Source of the DNA: Termitomyces sp. T153
Lineage: Eukaryota > Basidiomycota > Agaricomycetes > Agaricales > Lyophyllaceae
Direction: 5' to 3'
NCBI GenBank assembly: GCA_018296165.2
Contig: JACKQL020000065.1
Span: forward strand, 1-64,000
DNA length: 64,000 nucleotides
The position numbers and the translations under genes are program-made. Positions within the stretch are counted from its first letter, which is position 1; each line of letters opens with the position of its first letter. Of this stretch, positions 56,141 to 64,000 are shown in pieces. The notes beneath the pieces were generated by a model that made no database searches, had not been told where the DNA came from, and was given only the letters and a program-made list of their open reading frames with translations.

Positions 56141-57806
56141 GTGATAGGGTCTGGAGTTGGGCAGAATGTCTGGAGTTATCAGGCATTGTTAGTTGGAGTA
56201 CTACAGTCCTTATGTCAATTTCTAAGAGAGAGGGGGGGAGGGTCAGAGAAAACCTTTAGAGTGTGTCTAAGGATAGCTGAGATAGAGGTGTGTATTTGGC
56301 ATGCAGAGATGCACTTTTGATATTTGGGGTTTCTGAATCAATGTGATTGGGCACTGAAGTTGCAGGGGACCTAGAGTGGTGTTAGTAGAGTTTGGAATCT
56401 TGGCAGGCAAGTCTGAAGTAACCTAGAGTAGTCAGTCAGTCCATATTGGTTCTGGAAATGTTAGGGAAAACCCTTGGAGTGTGTGCAAAGAGGATCAGAG
56501 CAAAAGTGCATTTTTCCTCCTTACTTGGTCATTCTTGAAAGTTGGTTGGGTTTTGGTTGCTCCAGAGCTGTTGGAGTCAGGTTGGGAACATTGATGTTTA
56601 AGAGAAGCAGGAAGCAAGGGAAAAAGATTGGTCACTGCTTTATTTTAGGGTTGATTGGGTTTTGGTTGCTCCAGAGCTGTTGGAGTTAGATTGGGAATGT
56701 TGATGTTTGAAGAAAGCAGGAGGCAAGAGGAAAAGATTGGTCGCTGGTTTGTTTTGGGACTGGAAATTTGCATAGTGGGGTTTTCTTCAAGTTAATGTTG
56801 GGGTTGTCATCCTATAACCAGGGTGTACCAGATTGACTCCAGAGGTTAGGTGGTGATGTGCTGGCCTTATAATCTTGAATTGCTATTGAGGAGGAGGGTG
56901 TTGTCAGGGCAGGGAGTAATTCCAGTGGAGGTGGGGCTTTTGTTAAAGAGTTGAGGTCCTAGAGGCTGGTCAAGAGTGTTGTGTAGGGGTTGAATTGTTT
57001 GCTAGCAAAGTGCTAGAGGCTTTGCTATCAGTGTAGGTAGGAGGGTCAACTGCCAGCAAGTCATCAAGTTGAATATTGGTGACATACAGACTTTGAATGG
57101 AGCTGTAAGGAGTACAGAGGACATTAGTATTGTCTTTTTGGCCCTTGGAGAAAGGTGAGGTGTCAAAGGGGCTGGTCTGGAGTTGGGTGGTTACTCTAGT
57201 TAGAGTGGAGAGTAGGGTTGGGCTAGTGGGATCAGGAATTGGTTGGTGGAGCCAGGAGAAGCCAGGAATAAGGGGGCAGAGGTGTGTGGCTTAGATGACT
57301 AATAGTTGGAGATCTTGCTGTTATCTGTTGGTGAGAGTGATAGTTGCTCCTGTGCAGTGAGTGAATACTTCTAGTGAGTTTAGGATTGCTGTTAAAGAAC
57401 TTTGGGGAGGGTGGGAATAGTGAGGTGCCAAAGGAGTTGTTGAGCAATTGAGCAATCATTGCTGGGGATTTGTTGATGGAGTTGTTGGATGTGCCATTGT
57501 TGACCTTAGTGGGGGCAGAGCAGGCAAAGGAAGAGAGAGAAACACAGAGGAGCATGGTAGAACAGGAGTGCAAGGAGAGGTGAGCTGAGAAGGTGTCTAT
57601 AGAGAAAACTCATTATGTGGGTGTATAACTGGGGTGGAGAAGATATTGGTATCTGATCTGCAACTTAATGTGCCTTGGCAATCAGGGCAAGACAGAAGGT
57701 TTCAGGTACTGGCCAAATATATAAACATTGGTTAAACTTCTAGTGAGAGTGTATGTGAGGTTAATTGCAGACATTGAAAACAGAGTCAGATGGAGTCTTA
57801 ATATTA
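56141..57806 (-). pseudogene. Pol/protease scraps and primer site, Element VIII
   Basis: 57232-57573 on the minus strand aligns with the first protease region of Element V (NNGTSNNSINKSP at the place of VDSSATDNFVDE, then the QQQ-L-L-LL block). Gag appears deleted, because protease-like sequence lies close to the LTR. 56527-56760 is a tandem duplication of about 117 bp (GGGTTTTGGTTGCTCCAGAG in each copy). 57794-57806 is a decayed primer site, AGTCTTAATATTA on the plus strand. Confidence 0.6.
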
Positions 57807-59416
57807 TGTCAGGTTCTGCTGACTATGGGGGCTCAGCTTAACTTAACTGGGTGAGTTCTTACTAGGTGGACACAATGTCCTGCACTTATAACCTAGCATT
57901 CCAGAGAGATCCAGACTTCAGATACTTGCAAGGATAAGCTAGGGGAAGTAGTCCAAGCAAATCTGGAGTAATTTAGGGAAGTCTAAGATGAGGTATGACA
58001 AAGGCTGGGCTTGGGGATGCTTCAGGTACAAGTCCAGAAGCAAGTACTGAATATATGGGGCAATTTGAAGTCATACAAGCAATGAGAGCAGGACCAGAGA
58101 GTTGATGGGGGATCAGATGTGATTTGATGGATTCTGGAGTTAATTGTAGAGCAAGTCTGGAGTTAGATAAGGTTGTACAGAGTCATGTAGACATGAATAG
58201 AGTTATGAACAGAGATCATAATGGTGTTAAGCTTGAAGGGAATTCAGGCAATTGTTAGAGGAAGTGGAGGCAGATAAGATGAGATAGAGTTGAGGTGAAA
58301 ATGTCAGGAGATGTTCCATTTCCCCTCTGTCCTGTTCTCCCTCCTTATGATTTTCCTTCATTCTCCTTTGCTTTTGCTATCTGTTGGTCCCAGTTCTAGC
58401 CCTCAGGCTGCACCAGTTCTCTGTCTGTGATTCTGGCAAGTGTTGCTCCCTCTACATAGCCTCTCACCAGACCCCTGGATTGTTTTCTGCATTCCTGGCC
58501 TACTGCTGATTGTAGGCCTCCCATCTTTGGACCACAGGTATCTTCAACTAAGGGCTATTCTTTGGTCATATTGGCATGTGGTTATGTGCTGGGAGTCCAG
58601 AGATCAAGGCCATTTACAATGGATTTCCAATTGTTGATTGGACTCTAGATTTGGTTGTTGTTGGGTGTTTTTTTCAGAAGCTCTAGAGTAAATTTTCCAA
58701 ACACAGAGGTTGCCCTTATAGAGAATGAGATAAATTGAGAGAGATATGAGGCAATAACAAGGCAAAGATAGAGATTGAGATAAAACCAGGAGACTGAGAT
58801 AAAACTGAGAGACTGAGATAAAACTGAGAGACTGAGATAAAACTGAGAGACTGAGATAAAACTGAGATGTGATGAAGACAAAAGGTAATAAGAAACACAA
58901 AACACAGATAACTAAGTAAAGCAATATCAAGACTAGAATACTAGATACTACTCTACAACTTATATACTGACTACTAGAACTCCTCTGGAGATAGCGGGTC
59001 TGATGGCAGGGCTTGTTGGGGCCACACAGAGTCAACAGGTGTTGGTTATGCTTGGTGGGTGGGCCACAGTAATATATTGATAAGAACTGATGGGAATGTA
59101 AGCCACTCCAGGGTTGTCATGATGTTCTGGACTTGATTGGGTAAGCCATGGTAACAAGTCAGTAGTGTATGCCAGGGTCAGGAACAGTCTTGGGGGGTTC
59201 CAGGGGCTCAGAAGAGGAGGGGGAAGCATTGGGGCCTGCAGGGAACATGTCAGAATTTGTCAGGAGGGCTGTCAGAGTTTGCCAGAGAAGCATCAAAGTT
59301 AGCCAGGGCAGGTGCTGTGAGTGAACAAAGGTTGTCAAGGGGGTGTTGGAGAGGAAGCTCTGGGGAGGCACAGTGGCTTGGGGACAGGTCTGGAGGTCTG
59401 AAGACAGGCTATGACA
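57807..59416 (-). repeat. Family-A 5' LTR of Element VIII, enlarged by an insertion
   Basis: Starts TGTCAGGTTC and ends GGCTATGACA. At 1610 bp it is about 430 bp longer than other copies because of foreign sequence at about 58316-58725. That insert has no clear ends or coding potential. The 19-bp tandem repeat (about 58780-58870) has five units, and the TATATAAG and CAATATCAAGACT blocks are kept near 58919-58965. Confidence 0.75.
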
Positions 59417-60290
59417 GTAACAAGCTGACATTCTTCTGTCCATCTGTTTTGTTGTGCTCTTGCATGGAGGTAGTGCACCTGATTGACTGGTGAGATTGGT
59501 TATGAATTTGATATGAGCAAATTGAAGAGGAAAGTGGGCCAATGCAGATATGTTGAATGAATAGAATTGGCAGGCAGATTGAGAATGAATCAACAGATAT
59601 CTGAGTGGAAAGCAACTTACATTCACAGAGAGTTTCAGGGTCATTTTCCATATCCAGATTAGCTTGCCATATCCAAGAAACCTTTATTCTTGAGGATCCA
59701 GGAATATTTGGATCACATATAGCCATGCTTGCAGTAAGATCCACTTCTTGCAGAATGCAATATTTTTTGTCAAATATGAAATCTATGCCTAATTGCATAA
59801 GAGCACTGCAACATTTTCTATAGGCCCTAGCTTTGATGAAAATGGCTGCCTGAATTTTGTCAATTGATGCCCTAGCTTGGATTTTGACACTTTTGCTTGG
59901 AGCAACCTGGACAACATGAGAATACATGAAAGACTTTTTGGCAATGAGTTCTCAGAGTGTTTGAATATGCCTTTTGATTTGAAGCAAATGCAATTGCCTT
60001 TCAATACTGGACAGTTCTAAGCAATTGCCAGCAATTGTTGATGGCAAGGATATTTCAAATTCTTTGGGTACAATAGAATCCAGTTCCAACAGCAGATCTG
60101 GTCTGGCTAGCAGGTTTGGTGCCAGGTCTGGCAATGTTTCATTGTCTTCTGACATTTCTTCATCAAATGCACCAGGAATCTCACCTGCCTCAAGTGGTAT
60201 AGTCCTTTGTGCATTGGATGAATAGCCATGCTTTGCTTGGGAAGCAGCTAGGACATTTAGTTGAACCCTTAACAATTCTCTGTCTGCTTC
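59417..60290 (-). pseudogene. KDZ-type transposase relic, C-terminal part
   Basis: Minus-strand exon with EFEISLPSTIAGNCLELSSIERQL, then HIQTL and TGA at 59952-59954 (fits CGA), then IAKKSFMYSHVVQVAPSK, IKARAYRKCCSALMQLG and GSSRIKVSWIWQANLDMENDPETL. A GTAAGT donor at 59615-59620 ends it. The order (ELSSIERQLR-type helix, RA..KY..ALM.LG, SWIW) is that of the region after the catalytic domain in KDZ transposases. 59417-59614 is intron or lost sequence. Confidence 0.68.
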
Positions 60291-61470
60291 TGTCACGACC
60301 CATCCCCTGGACCCCCACACATCGTCCAGCAACCCCCCAATTCCCCAAAACCCCTGACACTCCGCCGAACTTCCGCCCATGCCCCGTGCCTATTTTGGTT
60401 AGCCCCAACACAACCCCGGCTAACTCTGATGCCTCCCCAGCTAACTCTGACGGCCCCCTGGCCAACTTTAACACCTTCCCCACAGCCACTGACACTTATC
60501 CTGGATCTCCCAAACCCCGAGAATCACCCCTGCTGTTCCTGATCTTCACCACCCATCATCAACTCGACACCCTGGTTCCTCCAACCCATTCCAGAGTATC
60601 ACGACAACCTCAGAGCAACCCGCATTCCCAAATGATCCCAACAACGTATCAGCGCGGCCCGACCCTCGATCGCAACCGACACCCACCCACTCCGTCAAGC
60701 TCTGCCAAGCCCCGCTGCCACAGCCAACATACCCCAAAGTTCTCTAGTAGTCAGTATATAAGATGTCAGGTAGCTCTTTGTACTCTAGTCTTGATATTGC
60801 TTAACGTTACCTATGGTCTGATTGGTTCCTTCTTGTGTTTCGTGTCTCGTGTCTCGTTTTCCTCATCTCAGTCTCCCAGTCTTATCTCAGTCTCCCGGTC
60901 TTATCACAGTCTCCCGGTCTTGTCTTGTCTCCATTTCGTTATCATTCTCGTTATTGTTTCGTACCTCCACTCGAATCTACTCTTGTTCCATATCGACTCC
61001 ATTTCATTTCATCTGACGCTGTCTCGGTGACTCCGTCCAGCCGTTGTGCCCCAGTCTTCATCAACCTTAACGACCTCACAAACTCCGCAATTACGATTAC
61101 GAACCCCAACACTCTTTCACCAGGTCCGAACCTCGCTCTTTGCTCGGTCCCAGACTTCATCAACTCCAATTGATCTCCCATCAAACCCCGGCTCCACTCC
61201 CATTGATCACATAGCTGCCTACTCCTTTGCTTCCGCGAATCTCCCATACAGTCTTCTGCCTGAACCCTGCCAAGCCCGTCCCATTTCCTTGCAATCTGAC
61301 TTCTCCGGACCTCCCTGGATCTGTCCGGATCACATCCCACCGACTATCCACACAAGCCATCAGTGCCCAGAATGCTTTTGAGTGTTTGGTTGCCAGTGCA
61401 AGGGGATCACGCCTGCCTAGTAAGGACTTGCCCAGTGCAGCTGAGCCCCCGAGGTCAATGGAACCTGACA
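60291..61470 (+). repeat. Solo family-A LTR with target duplication GCTTC
   Basis: TGTCACGACCC...GAACCTGACA, 1180 bp, plus-sense. GCTTC lies at 60286-60290 and 61471-61475. It retains a good number of CpGs, so it is younger than the KDZ relic it splits. TATATAAG is followed 32 nt later by AGTCTTGATATTG, as in the full elements. Confidence 0.93.
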
Positions 61471-62640
61471 GCTTCAACCTTTTGTCACTCATCCTCCTAT
61501 GCCTGCCAACTCATTGAATGGACTTGACCTTGTAATGCAATCCTAATATCACACTTAGTCCTTCACCATCATGAATCTGAGTTTGACTCACTGTCATTCT
61601 TTAATGTCGAGTTTAAGTTGGATCCAGAATATATCAGTATCTGGCATCTAGCCCCCAGCTTCCAATCCAGTGTCTGACAGATTATCACCATGTCTTGCTT
61701 AGAAGCCTATGGTCCAAGCCTTAAGGATGTCTATTGCCTTTTTGTCTTAGTCCCTTAGACTTTCAGCAATGGTGATCTCAGCCTCCCAGCTCTATATCAG
61801 TTCTGCTAAGATTCCCATGGACCATTTAGCAAAATAATGAACAGCAGCCTCACTTGTCTCAATGGCTGTCAAGTATTTTTGGCATAGGAAAGGAACCATA
61901 TCAAGTAACTTCTTCCAGTTAGAGTCACACATATAATCATCAAGAATTTCCACCCAATGTGCAAAAGTAGTAGTTTGTGCCATCTGTGAAACTTCATTGA
62001 GAGTAGACCAAAAAAATCCAATTATCTCCCCAGCAAGGTGGCCAACTCCTGGAATAATTGATGGGGCAAAGTGGAAAAAGCAATTTTCTTTGTGGCCATG
62101 AACATGAAGGAGGCCAATTGCATAGTCAACCAGTAGATTATCTGGTAAAACTTCCATCCCATATAAAAAGACTAGCAACAACAAAAAGACCAGTGTTGAT
62201 GACATAGTAGCCAGCCATCAAAACTGATAACAGGGCACAGAGGAGTGGCAGTATGCTTGAGCCAATAATCCAATCACAGATTACACATCTTACTTTCATG
62301 TAAACACATAGTTTCAAATTTGATTGACATTGATATGGCAGTCTCAAATGAGAAATAAAGAAATCAGTCCAAAAATTCAATATATTTGTAAAACAATACA
62401 GAATATCTATAAAGAGCTGAAAACTGTAAACTCAAGGATAACATCAAAAACTGTAGATGTTGGATGCACTTTGAAGCCAGCATCAGTCCCATACAAAAAG
62501 ACCAAAAAGACCAGCAACAACAAAAAGACCAGCAACAACAAAAAGACCAGCAACAATAACATAGTAGCCAGCCATCAAAACTGATGGCAGGGCACAGGGG
62601 AGTGGCAGTACACTTGAGCTGATAAGCCAATCATAAATCA
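61471..62640 (-). pseudogene. KDZ-type transposase relic, catalytic part
   Basis: On the minus strand, 62205-61792 encodes LLHVHGHKENCFFHFAPSIIPGVGHLAGEIIGFFWSTLNEVSQM and ILDDYMCDSNWKKLLDM, the characteristic KDZ block HVHGHK..CF..(Y/F)AP..I.G.G...GE..E..W..LN with E..LDD.M...N..K. The catalytic glutamate position in GEIIEtlW-type motifs reads GEIIGFFW here, another sign of decay. 61476-61790 holds the degraded continuation. 62205-62640 shows the fainter upstream region with a duplicated segment. Confidence 0.8.
62155..62640. repeat. Direct duplication of about 135 bp plus 18-bp tandem repeat
   Basis: 62155-62290 recurs with changes at about 62488-62640 (CATAGTAGCCAGCCATCAAAACTG in both). 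Between, at about 62508-62560, the unit ACCAGCAACAACAAAAAG is repeated about three times. Both lie within the KDZ relic. Confidence 0.75.
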
Positions 62641-64000
62641 CACATCTCAGGTCTAACTATCAGACAGGTACCCTCTCTTTCCCTCAAAAGCCCACTGAGA
62701 CAGTGTCTCAAGAACCCACAAAGACCCACAAAAGAGTCAACCTAAGGAACTCCAGCAGGACAAGTTTGAGGAGGAACAAAAGAAGAACAAACCACATAGA
62801 AAAAGATGGCTTGATCAAGTATTCAAACAGCTGATACTAAAGATAAGTGCTTAGATGGATCTCTCAATCAAAGCCACCAAAAACAACATGCCTGTTCTCA
62901 AATTTGCCTCAAAAACATACTCAGCTAATTACCAGTCACACATGGATAAGGGAAAAAAGATTGGAAGAGGCAAAGGATACAAAAGGAGGTAGAAGACAGA
63001 AAAAAGAGGAAGGAATCTGCTAGGATAAACAACATGGCAGATACAGTGCAAGGCCAACCACCAGCCACCATCATTTCCAAACATATAACAAAAACACAAG
63101 GATATGCTGTAGTCTATGTGCAAACAATGGGTTATAAAATGGGAGGGATTTGAAAGGAAAAACAAGCAAACTAGTTACTACAGCTCAGAGACACTCCAGG
63201 GAGCATTTCCCTTAGGCTTACAAGTATTATTTGCTTTGGGATCATTTAATATACTATTGTGCCCATTCTTCTGTGCAAGACCATTTCAATCATTCAAATA
63301 AAAATCATAAACTATTAATAATATTTCTATTTTAAGTGGAATTTTGCATGTAACTAAGCCCTCAAACATCTGTGAAAAGAAAGTTTGATCAGTTGATCTG
63401 ATCAAATGATGGCATCAAACTTACATTTCACATTGATATTGAAGGTCAAATTCAGTACAATCAAAATATGACCTTGCAGCTAGCACAATTGATTTTTCTC
63501 TGGAAATGATTATGGATGTCCTGCACCTTCTTGCAGACTATCACATCAACATGTTTTTAACCTCAGTGAAGATCACCAGTGAGAGAGACTTAGCAATATT
63601 GGCAGGACTAAATACTATGCAAGATTATAACTCTTGGCAGTCATTGTTGTGGCAGTCAAGACAGATATTTTACACAGCCATACAAAATATGACAATCTCT
63701 GCAGGTCAATTTGGTGATTCATGATGCCTGAAAACATTCCACTTGGGAAAAGTACACATCTTCTATTCAATCCAAGCTTACAGCACTGTAAACAACATAC
63801 CAATTTCCAATACTTGGCCAGCTTCAATTCAATAAATTGAGATTTGATGTCATTTCTCTTCCTTCAGGCCAAAACACAACAATGGACATGCTTCTGCTCT
63901 TGGAATCACATGTGGACCCATTGTCTCTATCAGATACCTGCATCTACTGTATCACTCTGGTGTGTTTTTGGGGGTGGATTCATTTAGGCAAAATTGTACC
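62641..64000. other. No recognisable gene
   Basis: AT-rich and CpG-poor with only short open frames on both strands (for example 63506-63724 plus, 72 codons). Could be the upstream part of the KDZ relic or older repeat sequence. Nothing here can be supported as a feature. Confidence 0.4.

Larger units (their letters stand above)
55828..59416 (-). mobile_element. Element VIII: decayed family-A element
   Basis: Consists of the C-terminal part of the antisense gene, diverged pol/protease scraps, the self-primer site and the 5' LTR. Strongly CpG-depleted. Left part lost to the Element VI insertion. It lies in the KDZ relic, whose 3' part begins at 59417. Confidence 0.78.

Noticed and set aside
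62364..62630. Cys/Trp-rich small protein
   Set aside because: Product of the 18-bp tandem repeat in the KDZ relic; no other support.
62641..64000. Possible host gene at the right end
   Set aside because: Only short open frames without recognisable motifs or convincing splice structure.

Overview
This window reads as repeat-rich DNA from a filamentous fungus, most likely an Agaricomycete (Basidiomycota). The evidence is short GT..AG introns of about 50 bases, chromovirus and other Ty3/gypsy LTR retrotransposons, a Helitron, and a KDZ-type (Kyakuja/Dileera/Zisupton) transposase relic. I found no convincing host gene, rRNA, tRNA or CRISPR array. Species cannot be fixed from the sequence. Essentially all 64 kb is nested transposable elements. 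They alternate between GC-rich, CpG-rich young copies and AT-richer, CpG-depleted old copies. Most premature stops I could place read as CGA to TGA, pointing to decay at methylated CpG.

Layout. (1) 1-7268: Element I, a gypsy element on the minus strand with open gag, protease and pol frames that run off the left edge. It is almost CpG-free yet unbroken, and its three frames are linked by two -1 slippery heptamers. (2) 7269-9753: Element II, the 3' end of an old family-A element, cut by Element I. (3) 9799-12282: Element III, the 3' end of an old family-B element. (4) 12283-41808: Element IV, an old gypsy element on the minus strand with a 214-bp 3' LTR. It was split by a solo family-A LTR (14604-15764), by a Helitron (about 16247-23105) and by Element V (23778-34598). 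Element V is a complete young family-A chromovirus with 998-bp LTRs and target duplication TACAC. (5) 41809-42520: truncated family-A LTR. (6) 42521-55827: Element VI, family B, plus strand. It is split by a solo family-B LTR (42802-43935, duplication ATGC) and by Element VII (45775-51905, duplication ATAGC), a pol-deleted family-A element. (7) 55828-59416: Element VIII, an old family-A copy. (8) 59417-62640: KDZ transposase relic on the minus strand, split by a solo family-A LTR (60291-61470, duplication GCTTC). 62641-64000 holds nothing I recognise.

The most interesting system is architectural. Families A and B both carry a spliced gene on the strand opposite to gag-pol, placed between the end of pol and the 3' LTR. 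In family A it starts about 210 bp inside the LTR, has conserved introns, and encodes a Zn2Cys6-like cysteine cluster, a basic patch, a coiled coil and a conserved C-terminal domain. It stays open in Element VII, where gag-pol is reduced to scraps. Family A also appears to self-prime reverse transcription: 13 nt next to the 5' LTR are complementary to the predicted 5' end of the RNA, 32 nt downstream of a TATA box, and the pairing covaries between elements.
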